A stretch of DNA of 50,851 nucleotides from a virus: positions 1 to 50,851 of the IMG/VR virus record IMGVR_UViG_3300003873_000049. One strand, given 5' to 3'. The notes beneath the pieces were generated by a model. It had not been told where the DNA came from. It saw only the letters and a program-made list of their open reading frames with translations, and searched no databases. Positions 7,872 to 17,151 of this stretch are shown piece by piece. Position 1 is the stretch's first letter. Every line of letters begins with the position of its first letter. The translations under genes and the position numbers were made by a program.

Positions 7872-10730
7872 ATGACTTACGAAGAACTAACGAACTTACA
7901 AAGAACAAATATATATGACCCTAACTTATTACAGATTAGAAGCATGGATGCATTAAGACAACATCTAGATAACAAAGGAACCATTCCTGACCCTACTAAC
8001 CCTTTTACATTCTTATTAGAGAATAATGCTATGATTACTAGTAGTGCTATGAAAGAAGTTAGTATAGCTATGCGAAAATCTTACCCTGTATTAGCTAGTA
8101 CTAAGGAAGACTTATATGGTTACTTAAACACTACTGAAATGAATAACATATACAGTACTCCTAGTAAAGCTATATTTAATATTTATCTAGGTCTTAATGA
8201 AGTTAGAAGATTTGGTACTTCTGTTAATAACTATAGTTATATTAAAATACCTAAATATTCTAATATAGAAGTAGATAATAACATTTTTACTTTACTTAAC
8301 GATGTTTCTGTATATGTATATGACAACAATACCGTATTCGCTAAATACGATTTTAATAAGAATGATTTAGGTGTTAACACTGACACTATACTAGATGCCA
8401 CAGTGGTTAAGACGGCTGATACTAAAGAATGGGTTATGTTAACATTAGAAATACAACAAATTAGAAGATATTCTTTTAAAGAAACATTCTTTAACTCAGT
8501 ACCTTATCAGAGTAAAATTAAGATTTCTAGTAACGAGTTATTCACATATATACAGGCTACCAGTATTAACGGTACCACTAGTGATATTGTAAATATGAAT
8601 ATAACTTTCAGTGAATTTGTTTATGACCCTGTTTCGCCAACACTATTAGTTAAACCTGTTAATAATGAAGTTAATATTGAAATACCGTTTACATATATGA
8701 TAAGTAACTATGTTAGTTCATATGTAGATATAAATCTATTTACTACTACAGGTTTTTTAGTTTTACCTATTAATAAATATAAAACTACTGACTTTACCTT
8801 TAATTTAGTTTTACCTACAACTACAGATACATCTATAATCGGTATAGAGAATATACCTACTATGGTTAGTGGTAATGGTTTTACTTATGGTGGTAAAGAT
8901 GAGATTAGTTTCATAGATTTAAAGAACAAAATAACTAACTATAGTACTGGAGATAATAAACTCCCTATAACCAAGTATGAAATTAAAGATAGAGTTAATC
9001 AATTAGGCTTTACTTTTAAGAAAATAGAAAAGACTTTATTAAAACATGATGTACTAGTAACTAAACATATAGGTACATTAGGTTATGATTTATATACTAA
9101 TATGGATACTATGGGCTCATTTATTAATTTAGATATGAGTAAAGTTGTTAGTGATAAAATAAACTTAGTAGCTGGTAATAAGCTAACTATAGAACCTTAT
9201 CAATTGTTTAATAAAGAAGTTAATGGTTTAGTCCCTATGAGTAACTCTGAACGAGATGTTTATAATACCTTAGCTAATACTGACTTACCTACTTATAATT
9301 TACAGAAAGTTTATTTTAATCTTTATAAGTATGTATTAGATTATGATAACTTACTAAGTATAAGAGCTTATGATGTTAATACTCCTGCCGTACTAGACTA
9401 TAACAACACATACACAACATCATATCTAAATACACCTATGGTTATAACAGATAGATTTATAATTAATACTGGTAGTAAATATGAACTTAATTTCGTAATA
9501 CAAACTAATCCAGATATAGTAAATCTTGATATTACTAAGTTATTCGGAGAGTTCTATTACGAACTAGGTGTAACTGATAAGTTATACTTTAAAGGTAGTG
9601 CTAGTATAGATAATTATAATAATGTTAATATCAAGTTTATACTAGATAACGATACTTATATAGATAGTAATAACTTAATGAAAATTAAAACTACCGTTGG
9701 AGATATACCTAGTGCTTTAGTTAATATAGTTAATAAAGGTGTGTTTAGTATCTATAGTACTGATGTTAATATAACTGATACAAGTAATACCTCAGCTATA
9801 GATATAACTATAGATACTGCTTCAATTTTATTTTATAAAGAAGAATGTACTGTTAGTCTAGGTAAGTATTTAGAAAATCTTTATACTGAATATACTGTTA
9901 ACTATACAGATAGAAAGTTTAGCAAATACACTAGTAAAGTATTTAAAACCTATGATACTGATGTTTATGAAACTGACTCTACTGGTATTGTTAAATTAAT
10001 AGGTATAGATACTACAGGTGATGGTGTTAACAATGATGTAACTGTTAATAAGTTACATAGTAAAGGCGATGTTATGTTAGATACTACTGGTAATCCTATA
10101 GTATTACATAACATAGGTGATACTATTTTAGATGATTTTAATAAGCCTATAATAGACCCTCTAATAGGTCTAACACATAAACTTTTTATACTATTGTTAG
10201 AAGATAGTTTTTTAAGGGTTAGTGACAAAGTTAGTAAAGATTATAGAGTTGATTTCTTCTTGAATTTAACAGATACTATTACTAAAACTATAGCTCCTAT
10301 AAATAATGAGTTATTAGATAACACTTTTATTAAATTTACTCCTGATATTATAGATAGTGATGTAGAGGTAATAATTAATGACAAGAGTGTATTCTTCCCT
10401 AACTCGATTAGCCCTGTTGTTACACTGTATACTGCTACAAATAGTCTATTTAGTCTAGATACTCTTACTGAAAAGAAGTTATATACTAAACTACAAGAAG
10501 AATTGTCTTTAGATAATACTATAGGTAATATTGAGCAACAATTAAAAAACTTGTTACCTAGTACTATATTATCTGTTAAGGTTACTAATATTACTACTAA
10601 TGATGTTCTTAACATTATTAAATATACTCCTGAAAGTAGTAGGTTCTTTATAAATAAATTACTTGTTACTAATGAAGTTAATGATAGAATCGTTAAACCA
10701 GATGTAAAAATATCTATAATAACTATATAG
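7872..10730 (+). CDS. Large virion protein, baseplate-wedge-like candidate, 952 aa
   Basis: A very large beta-rich protein full of Thr, Asn, Asp and Val, with long stretches of alternating polar and hydrophobic residues. This is typical of phage baseplate or neck components. The N-terminal 110 residues are helical. It has no signal peptide, no Cys cluster and no enzymatic motif. It follows the 359-aa gene by ten bases with its own AAGGA. The stop codon lies inside the palindrome at 10721-10746, shared with the convergent gene. Baseplate assignment is inference from size, composition and neighbours. Confidence 0.45.
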   Translation: MTYEELTNLQRTNIYDPNLLQIRSMDALRQHLDNKGTIPDPTNPFTFLLENNAMITSSAMKEVSIAMRKSYPVLASTKEDLYGYLNTTEMNNIYSTPSKAIFNIYLGLNEVRRFGTSVNNYSYIKIPKYSNIEVDNNIFTLLNDVSVYVYDNNTVFAKYDFNKNDLGVNTDTILDATVVKTADTKEWVMLTLEIQQIRRYSFKETFFNSVPYQSKIKISSNELFTYIQATSINGTTSDIVNMNITFSEFVYDPVSPTLLVKPVNNEVNIEIPFTYMISNYVSSYVDINLFTTTGFLVLPINKYKTTDFTFNLVLPTTTDTSIIGIENIPTMVSGNGFTYGGKDEISFIDLKNKITNYSTGDNKLPITKYEIKDRVNQLGFTFKKIEKTLLKHDVLVTKHIGTLGYDLYTNMDTMGSFINLDMSKVVSDKINLVAGNKLTIEPYQLFNKEVNGLVPMSNSERDVYNTLANTDLPTYNLQKVYFNLYKYVLDYDNLLSIRAYDVNTPAVLDYNNTYTTSYLNTPMVITDRFIINTGSKYELNFVIQTNPDIVNLDITKLFGEFYYELGVTDKLYFKGSASIDNYNNVNIKFILDNDTYIDSNNLMKIKTTVGDIPSALVNIVNKGVFSIYSTDVNITDTSNTSAIDITIDTASILFYKEECTVSLGKYLENLYTEYTVNYTDRKFSKYTSKVFKTYDTDVYETDSTGIVKLIGIDTTGDGVNNDVTVNKLHSKGDVMLDTTGNPIVLHNIGDTILDDFNKPIIDPLIGLTHKLFILLLEDSFLRVSDKVSKDYRVDFFLNLTDTITKTIAPINNELLDNTFIKFTPDIIDSDVEVIINDKSVFFPNSISPVVTLYTATNSLFSLDTLTEKKLYTKLQEELSLDNTIGNIEQQLKNLLPSTILSVKVTNITTNDVLNIIKYTPESSRFFINKLLVTNEVNDRIVKPDVKISIITI

Positions 10731-10746
10731 CCTAGGCTATATAGTT
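10721..10746. terminator. Bidirectional palindromic terminator containing both stop codons
   Basis: A 26-base perfect palindrome with arm AACTATATAGCCT. The TAG of the 952-aa gene and part of the TAA of the convergent gene both fall within it. It is placed to stop transcription from both sides. Confidence 0.6.
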
Positions 10747-11212
10747 ACATACATTTTCTAAAGTCTACTGAATTATTACGAATTAAATCTAAATCATCTT
10801 TAGCTAAGAATGATTTACCTAATAATGTTTCACTGATAATAGGTAAAGTTTGTCTATATACATTTAACTTATATCTTAACATATTAGTTACTATCTCTAA
10901 GTATTCAGTAACATTAATAGTTATGAATTCAGAAGTAGTTAGTATAATAGCTTTAGCTAAATTATTAATATATTTTGTAATACTATCTTCAGTAATATCT
11001 TCTGATAAATCAAAGATTAGTTTATCACAAAGTCCTGCAAATAACCCTAACTTACAAACTTTACTTTTATCACCCGTAGGGTCCATATTAAAATCTATAC
11101 TATAAACACTAGTTACATTTCTAATATGTCCTGATAATGCTTGATGAATCTCTTCTACACCTACATTATATCCTATATCACAATCTTCAGTCTTTACACC
11201 AAACTCATCCAT
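10745..11212 (-). CDS. Hypothetical protein, 155 aa
   Basis: Unrecognised soluble protein, acidic at the N-terminus and helical at the C-terminus, with four scattered cysteines that do not form a zinc-ribbon pattern. It lies ten bases downstream of the membrane protein at 11222-12616 and is probably co-transcribed with it. AAGGA precedes the ATG. Confidence 0.65.
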   Translation of the reverse strand: MDEFGVKTEDCDIGYNVGVEEIHQALSGHIRNVTSVYSIDFNMDPTGDKSKVCKLGLFAGLCDKLIFDLSEDITEDSITKYINNLAKAIILTTSEFITINVTEYLEIVTNMLRYKLNVYRQTLPIISETLLGKSFLAKDDLDLIRNNSVDFRKCM

Positions 11213-11221
11213 CTTATTTCC

Positions 11222-12616
11222 TTATTTTAGTAAATCAAATTTAGCACCAAAATAGTGCAACTCATTTTCCTGTAGACTCTCAAGTATGTCGTTAATGTTG
11301 TCTTCTTCAGATAAATTAGGTATATAACCATATTTATTAAGACTAGCAATATTCTCTTTCATCATATCTAATAATGTAGATATTTCATCTATCTGATTTG
11401 TTAAATACTTTCTATCTTCTTTATTAACAGTAGTTGTTCTAAGATTTCTTATTAACTCTATTTTTATACGAGATATACGATTAGTAGCTATCTCAAATAG
11501 TTTATCATCACTAGAAGATGTTCTGAATAATATAGATAATACTGATGCTATAGTTTTAAATATAAACTTGATAATAAATCCTATTATCTTAACTACTACA
11601 AAAACTAACATAAAAAGAAAACCTATAACAAATAGTAGTAACATTATTATAGCTGTTATGGTTACTAGTATCATATCTATAGCATTATTTAAGAAAGAGT
11701 TATCGAAAGGACCCTCATCTTCTTTCATAGATATAGTACCATCACTAGCTCTCTTAGCTAATATGTTAGCCATCTCTGTACCTAACCCAAATCTAGTAAC
11801 AAAAATATCAGCACTTCTATCATACTCTATTTTAATATTCTTTTTTACAGGGTCGATATTAAAAGTATTAAGCATAAATGGTTCTAACTCTTCTAATAAT
11901 GTTATACTATCTGAATGATGTTTCTTATCTACTTTCTTCATAGCTATAGATAAACTCTTTATAGGATTATCATCGTTTTCAAATCTACTATTAATAAATG
12001 TATCTAATAAAGTAAATGTGTTATTAGTAGTATTAGTTATATATTCTATATAAGCAAATATCCTACCTACCTCATGAAGTAATAGTGAAGTCATCTCTTC
12101 AGGACTTGTATTAAAATAGAACATAGTTAATAAGTCTAGGTTAATAATAAAATTAGCTTTATCTAAACCATAAACATAAGCTCTATCAAAATTGATTTTT
12201 AAAGTCTCTTGCTGTATAGATGTTCTTACTTCTGCTAATGTATCATAAATAGCAACCTCACTATTAGTAGCCATAGTATGCCATAGAGTATCTCCTAGCT
12301 TCTTCTTAGGGAAAAGGTCATCTAATCTATTTAAAGCTATATTAGCTGTCTTATAATTAAGATTAGGCATAATGATACTAGATAACTTACTATCTTTCAT
12401 CCTTAAATTATTTACAGACACACCAAACCCAAATCTATCTTTAAGTAAAGAGGCTAATTCATCTAAGTCTTTTCTTAACATAGTATTTCTAGCTACCTTA
12501 GAATAATCCTTATCAGTAAACTCTCCTTTAGTCTCACTTCTCATTATATCTTTTATCTTGTTATTAAGAACATTAAGTTCTAGTACTATTCTAGTATTAT
12601 GTTGTTTATTAATCAT
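11222..12616 (-). CDS. Membrane protein with degenerate M48-like peptidase signature, 464 aa
   Basis: Residues 178-188 read LLLHEVGRIFA. M48-type zinc peptidases have HExGH at this point, so the second metal-binding His is replaced by Arg185. About 80 residues later IEYDRSAD (263-270) resembles the E..AD segment that supplies the third ligand, here altered to D. Residues 311-365 form a very hydrophobic double segment (about two or three membrane passes), and the C-terminal 100 residues are charged and helical. This could be an inactive, membrane-anchored peptidase relative, or a chance resemblance. The start has TGGAG upstream. Confidence 0.5.
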   Translation of the reverse strand: MINKQHNTRIVLELNVLNNKIKDIMRSETKGEFTDKDYSKVARNTMLRKDLDELASLLKDRFGFGVSVNNLRMKDSKLSSIIMPNLNYKTANIALNRLDDLFPKKKLGDTLWHTMATNSEVAIYDTLAEVRTSIQQETLKINFDRAYVYGLDKANFIINLDLLTMFYFNTSPEEMTSLLLHEVGRIFAYIEYITNTTNNTFTLLDTFINSRFENDDNPIKSLSIAMKKVDKKHHSDSITLLEELEPFMLNTFNIDPVKKNIKIEYDRSADIFVTRFGLGTEMANILAKRASDGTISMKEDEGPFDNSFLNNAIDMILVTITAIIMLLLFVIGFLFMLVFVVVKIIGFIIKFIFKTIASVLSILFRTSSSDDKLFEIATNRISRIKIELIRNLRTTTVNKEDRKYLTNQIDEISTLLDMMKENIASLNKYGYIPNLSEEDNINDILESLQENELHYFGAKFDLLK

Positions 12617-12683
12617 GATAACTCCAGTTTTGTAATCAATAAATAAAGTCTGATATTTATTGATTAATTTTAAAGGACTTTTT

Positions 12684-13058
12684 ATGGCAATGTTTCGTAT
12701 AGAAGATTTTAGTATATATAATAGTTTTACAGATATAACAGCAGTTAGTTGGGAAGTATCTTTAAATAGTGATTTTAGTACTTTAATAGATAGTACTTAT
12801 AAAGACGAGACAGCTGTAAATGGTTGGTACTCTAAATTACCTAAACCTAATAATAATGGATACTATGATAACCATACTGTTATGTATATAAGATGTAAAA
12901 TATACGTGGATAATCATGCTCAGAGTTACGGTGAAAGTAAGTGGTTTACTAATGTTATCAACGATACATTTACTAGAAAAGTTAGAATAAGAAAAGGTAA
13001 AAAAGTAATATCTGAAATAGAATACGATGAAAAAATGAACATAACTAAACTATGGTAA
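12684..13058 (+). CDS. Small fibronectin-type-III-like protein, 124 aa
   Basis: A single domain with the pattern of phage fibronectin-like modules: DITAVSWEVSLNSDF near the start, a central W.SKL, then VMYIRCKIYVD and ESKWFTN. The N-terminal domain of the appendage protein at 42108-43901 has the same layout. Such domains decorate phage heads or tails and bind weakly to surfaces. The end is Lys/Arg-rich. ATG at 12684 is chosen because AAAGGA lies just upstream; the in-frame codon at 12660 lies before that site. A hairpin overlaps the stop region. Confidence 0.55.
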   Translation: MAMFRIEDFSIYNSFTDITAVSWEVSLNSDFSTLIDSTYKDETAVNGWYSKLPKPNNNGYYDNHTVMYIRCKIYVDNHAQSYGESKWFTNVINDTFTRKVRIRKGKKVISEIEYDEKMNITKLW

Positions 13059-13082
13059 AGAGTCATTAAGACTCTTTACCAT
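13052..13082. terminator. Hairpin between convergent genes
   Basis: Arms ATGGTAAAGAGTC and reverse complement around ATTAA. It includes the TAA of the fibronectin-like gene and lies just beyond the stop of the polymerase gene, so it can serve both strands. Confidence 0.6.
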
Positions 13083-13087
13083 ATATG

Positions 13088-15232
13088 TTATAGGTCATAA
13101 TTTTCTAATTCGTTAAGTAGACAACTGTTTTCCTTTACAAAAAATCCTAATGTCTCGAGCATCATATATAATGCTCCACAGTTATCTCTTATAACTCTTT
13201 TATAATCAATTATATCTTTCAGAACATCAGGTATACCATTATTATAAACTATTATTAACGGTAATCTAAATATAGTTATCTGAGATTTGTCGGCAGTACC
13301 CATAACCTTTCTTAAGTTATTTGCTATATAATCATCTTCTATACTATCTAACCATTCTTTCATTAATCCTTTAGTATACAGTGTTGTCGGCAATTTTATC
13401 GCCATATACTGTGGTTCAGGTGCTTTACCATACTGTAATTCAAAAACATTTGTCCATAATGTATGATGAAAGTAAGGAGATTTGTTAGGTCCTAGTTTAT
13501 AAGCTGTGGCACTCTTAATTTTCTCTAGTTTTAATACATCGGGTGAACCGTCTTTTATCATATTATAAACAAGTCTTTCTCCTTCTAATACCTTATTAAG
13601 ATAATAGCTTAGCTCTAACTTTTCGTTATTAGATACTTTATTCGTTATATCTAATTGTAACTCACTACCTAACTCTCTCATAGGACCATATATGTTGCTA
13701 CTTATCAAGTTCACACCCTTAACTTCTAGTGCTTTTAAAGGGTTATCTTTATAATCCAAAACATTTCCTTCCTGTATATTTATTTTTGCGAAGTAGTGTT
13801 TACTAACATTAGTATTAACAAAAACTTTCCAAAAGAATTCGTTCTTCATAGCTAGAGGTTTAGTATCGTCATATAGTATATTCATATTTACTGCAAATGC
13901 TTTTATATAATGATCTACTACCTGAGAAGTTATAGACATAACCGTAGCTGTTAATGAAACCGCGTCATCCGTAAATACATCTTTCCCGTAATACCATACT
14001 ACCCAGTTCCTATATGTCGCACAAGTACTATCTGTGTCGGATAAGACAATAGCTTCTCTAACCATCTCTTTAACATAAGCAACACTAACAGGGAAAATAT
14101 CTGTTACTAGAAATGTTTTTAATAAAGGTTCATAATCAAATATATTATTTCTGAAGTTTTTTATAAATGAAGCTATATGTCGTTTATCTGTTAATGAGAA
14201 ATCATCAGGTTTTTTACCTATAATTAATGAACTAGCAACATGTATTGCTAAGTTCATTAACCAATCTTCAGAAGACTTCATAATCTTATCACATTCTTCT
14301 TCAGATATATTTTCTATATCAAACTTTATAAGTGTAGTCATTAACTTTCTTACTAGACTATCGTTAAACTCTCTTAAGTGATATAAATCATTATGGTAAA
14401 GTACATAAGCTCTTTGATAACCATCTAGTTTTCTAAAGTAATCTAAAAGGATAGCTTCTTTTTCAACATCTCTCCAATATTTAGCAGATGATTTTAGCAT
14501 AGCCATAAGTAACTCTTCAGGAGTTGGTACTCGTAACCTATAATCTATAATTACCTTTTTAACTTTATTATAATCCATAGATGAAACTATAGTCGCTATA
14601 TGGTTAAATGTAATATCAGGATTTCTGTAATGTCTATTACCAGAAATAATAGATTCAGACAAAGCGTTCCCAATTCCACTAATAATTCTTGTCATACTTG
14701 TCAAAGTATAATGGGCGGAGGGATTAGCGAGAATTGTCGATCCAGAAGCGTAACTTCCTGATAACGAGTTGTTAAAAATCTTTTTAACTTTTTGTATAAC
14801 ATTATGATAGTTGAACTTATCGTAGTTCTTTTCTTGTCTATACTTAAAAGCTAACTTCTTATGTCTAGACCTATCCTTAACATTAATATCAATGAATTCT
14901 GAGTGTAATGATTGTTTTTCTTTACGACTAAAGTAGACTGTAAAACTAGGCACCATAATCCTACCAGTTTTCTTAACATGACTTATATAGTTATTAAGAG
15001 TGTCTACTTTAATACCTCTATCGCCCTTTAAATCTCTTTCCCAAAACTTAACTTTAGGATTGCGGTATTGCTTAGTTTCCTTTATATAGTTCTTAATCTT
15101 TTCAGTAGCATTAGTAATACCTGTAATTTTAGATACTACTCCTGAAGCTATACTGAAATAATCTCTTATAGGGTTAATTTTATTCTTATATTCTTCTTTT
15201 TTATACCTAAATATATCTGATACACTTCTCAT
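13088..15232 (-). CDS. Family B DNA polymerase, C-terminal fragment (split gene), 714 aa
   Basis: Polymerase motifs are in the right order. Residues 93-120 look like the fingers region after motif A. Motif B is K151-x3-N155-S156-x-x-G159, followed by an AHYTLTSMTR helix. Motif C is SDTDS at 398-402. The KxY motif is KHY at 478-480, and EVKG at 503-506 leads into the thumb. Motif A and the 3'-5' exonuclease are absent: the chain begins roughly 150 residues before motif B. Motifs B and C are about 240 residues apart, against roughly 60 in RB69 gp43, so there is a large insertion. The reading frame has its own AAGGGAG site, so it is probably translated as a separate subunit. The N-terminal piece is not in this window. 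A homing endonuclease lies directly upstream. Confidence 0.75.
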   Translation of the reverse strand: MRSVSDIFRYKKEEYKNKINPIRDYFSIASGVVSKITGITNATEKIKNYIKETKQYRNPKVKFWERDLKGDRGIKVDTLNNYISHVKKTGRIMVPSFTVYFSRKEKQSLHSEFIDINVKDRSRHKKLAFKYRQEKNYDKFNYHNVIQKVKKIFNNSLSGSYASGSTILANPSAHYTLTSMTRIISGIGNALSESIISGNRHYRNPDITFNHIATIVSSMDYNKVKKVIIDYRLRVPTPEELLMAMLKSSAKYWRDVEKEAILLDYFRKLDGYQRAYVLYHNDLYHLREFNDSLVRKLMTTLIKFDIENISEEECDKIMKSSEDWLMNLAIHVASSLIIGKKPDDFSLTDKRHIASFIKNFRNNIFDYEPLLKTFLVTDIFPVSVAYVKEMVREAIVLSDTDSTCATYRNWVVWYYGKDVFTDDAVSLTATVMSITSQVVDHYIKAFAVNMNILYDDTKPLAMKNEFFWKVFVNTNVSKHYFAKINIQEGNVLDYKDNPLKALEVKGVNLISSNIYGPMRELGSELQLDITNKVSNNEKLELSYYLNKVLEGERLVYNMIKDGSPDVLKLEKIKSATAYKLGPNKSPYFHHTLWTNVFELQYGKAPEPQYMAIKLPTTLYTKGLMKEWLDSIEDDYIANNLRKVMGTADKSQITIFRLPLIIVYNNGIPDVLKDIIDYKRVIRDNCGALYMMLETLGFFVKENSCLLNELENYDL

Positions 15233-15284
15233 TATTACTCCCTTATTTCAACTATATATCCTCTATGAAAAAAAGAAATAAGTT

Positions 15285-15315
15285 ACAACTAGGACCTTTA
15301 AAAGGTCCTAGTTGT
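15285..15315. terminator. Hairpin between homing endonuclease and polymerase gene
   Basis: Arms of about 14 bases (ACAACTAGGACCTT) around a short loop. On the minus strand it is followed by TTTCTTTTTTT, giving a good intrinsic terminator for the endonuclease gene, and then by the polymerase ribosome binding site about 45 bases on. Confidence 0.7.
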
Positions 15316-15322
15316 AGTAACA

Positions 15323-16894
15323 TTACCAGATATAATCCTTAGTTAACTTCTTATGTATTTTACGAGCTTTAATTTTAAGTATAGACGAACTATTGACTCC
15401 GTACTTTATACCTAACACTACACTCGATATACTAGGTACTTTCTTAAAATCCTCTATAAGTTTACCTATATTATCCTTGGTAAATATAGGTGGTTTCTTA
15501 TCTTTAAACTTATATAGTTTACTAATACTACCATGTCTAGTGCCGTTCTTAATCATATCTATAACACCAACAGATACATTAAACTTAGCTGCTAATTCAA
15601 ATCTACTTAGTTCTTCAGACACTAAGTACTTACAAATATCATGAACATTCTCTGTAGTTAATTTCTCCTGATTACGGCTTGGGAAACTGTAATCATTAGA
15701 TATATGTAACCAAGTCTTATGTTCAAATATAGACCTTATAGTAGCTGGTGCTACATTAAACTGTTTAGCTATATTAATAACAGGTATATTCTTATCCATT
15801 AATAATTCACAGACCTCTTTAACATCGTTATCATTTAGCTTAACCTGACTTCTATCTGGGAAGTTATAGTCTTTACTTATATCATTATGACTTGTTCTAC
15901 CTAGTATCGTGTGTACTACTCTGAAACTGACTCCTACTATCATAGCTATATCTGCAGTACTATTATTTAAGTCCGTTAATAACTCGCATACTTGTAACAC
16001 CTGTTCTCGTGTTGTTGTTCCTACTACTCTATATGGGAAATTATAGTTTTTAGTAATATGTTTCCAAGCACTACCGCTAACTATATTACGTATGTCCGTA
16101 CCGATTACACCACAACCAATAGTTATCTCCTTATAAGTTAATCTTGGATTCATTAGCTTGTTACTGATACATATAACTTCTTTCTCTGTTAGTTTAGAAC
16201 TAGTACTATCTTCTCCTCTATTATTTTGTAGTCCTGTATCTATAGCGTGATGTACATTTTCAATATGTGTAACCCACTCTAAATTTATAGCTACATTATT
16301 ATTAGTAACCCCGTCTATATGATTAACCACATCCCTACCTATTGGTTTAGGTATAAAAGCACTAGCTATTAACCTATGTACTAATAATCTTTTCTTACCA
16401 TCGTAATTAGTTAAGACTACTCTTATATACCCGAAGTTATCCTCTTTTAAACTTAATAAGTTACCAGATACTATATTCTTAACCTTACCTAGATTACTTA
16501 CTTTATAATTAGGATAGTCCTTTACTACCCTCCATTCTTCTTTTATCTTCTTTCTGATTATTGGATATATAAGTCCAAAATCATCAGACCTACACCATTT
16601 TAGATTAGTAACATTGTTATTACTCTCGTTGAAATCTAAGTGTTTCACATCATCTAACTCATCTACTTTATCTAGATATAACTCAGCTACTAGTTGATGT
16701 ATACTAAATACCTGTCGATTATTAACATCTAATACATCGTTATCTTTAGTTAAGATATATATCTTATGTTTCTTGTTATTGGTATGTGAGTATAACTTTT
16801 TATCTATACCAACTACAACTCTTATTTTACCTGTGTTACTAACTTCATAGTCAGTAAAGTCAGGTACTGTTTTCCATAATTCTTTTAAGCCCAT
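15323..16894 (-). CDS. HNH homing endonuclease with duplicated module and HTH array, 523 aa
   Basis: There are two NUMOD4-HNH modules. The first (about 5-105) is altered (HLDF instead of HIDG). The second (118-215) is intact, with WRVVKDYPNYKVSNLGKV, then LVHRL (His173), NHIDG (His192), TNNN and INLEW (about 203-207). Residues 233-523 hold five tandem units of about 55 residues. Each has a helix-turn-helix-like core, and most close with a W.HIS.DY.FP-like segment (units ending near 287, 346, 405, 463 and 523). The array would give a long DNA recognition surface. It is free-standing and immediately upstream of the polymerase fragment, a classic position for an endonuclease that targets the gene it splits. 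Confidence 0.85.
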   Translation of the reverse strand: MGLKELWKTVPDFTDYEVSNTGKIRVVVGIDKKLYSHTNNKKHKIYILTKDNDVLDVNNRQVFSIHQLVAELYLDKVDELDDVKHLDFNESNNNVTNLKWCRSDDFGLIYPIIRKKIKEEWRVVKDYPNYKVSNLGKVKNIVSGNLLSLKEDNFGYIRVVLTNYDGKKRLLVHRLIASAFIPKPIGRDVVNHIDGVTNNNVAINLEWVTHIENVHHAIDTGLQNNRGEDSTSSKLTEKEVICISNKLMNPRLTYKEITIGCGVIGTDIRNIVSGSAWKHITKNYNFPYRVVGTTTREQVLQVCELLTDLNNSTADIAMIVGVSFRVVHTILGRTSHNDISKDYNFPDRSQVKLNDNDVKEVCELLMDKNIPVINIAKQFNVAPATIRSIFEHKTWLHISNDYSFPSRNQEKLTTENVHDICKYLVSEELSRFELAAKFNVSVGVIDMIKNGTRHGSISKLYKFKDKKPPIFTKDNIGKLIEDFKKVPSISSVVLGIKYGVNSSSILKIKARKIHKKLTKDYIW

Positions 16895-16977
16895 TTTAGA
16901 CTCCTAATGTTTTATTATATGATTATTGTTCTGTAACCCATAACAGGTTATTCTACTAAAAAATAGTATTGTATTTC

Positions 16978-17012
16978 TTATAAGTAATATATAGGTATAA
17001 GTAATTAGAATC
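16978..17012 (-). promoter_or_regulatory. Promoter-like block upstream of the homing endonuclease
   Basis: The minus strand reads GATTCTAATTACTTATA then CCTATATATTACTTATAAG, directly after the hairpin at 17015-17041. The order matches the other hairpin-promoter cassettes. About 85 bases remain to the start codon; they show no further gene. Confidence 0.4.
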
Positions 17013-17014
17013 TC

Positions 17015-17041
17015 TAACTAATACTCCTAGAGTATTAGTTA
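17015..17041. terminator. Palindrome hairpin
   Basis: Arm TAACTAATACTC and its reverse complement around CTA. It is a near copy of the palindrome at 1095-1124. Confidence 0.5.
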
Positions 17042-17106
17042 TTTACTTAAGTTATTTTTTTTTTCTTGACTAACTTATAAGTAAGTTATTTGACTGTCTG
17101 TATTAA

Positions 17107-17146
17107 AAAAAAACTACAGCATGACAGTAGACTCATAAAAGTCTAC
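17107..17146 (-). terminator. Intrinsic terminator of the 145-aa gene
   Basis: GTAGACT and AGTCTAC arms at 17127-17146 are followed on the minus strand by a run of nine T residues. It lies five bases after the stop codon. Confidence 0.7.
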
Positions 17147-17151
17147 GGTAC

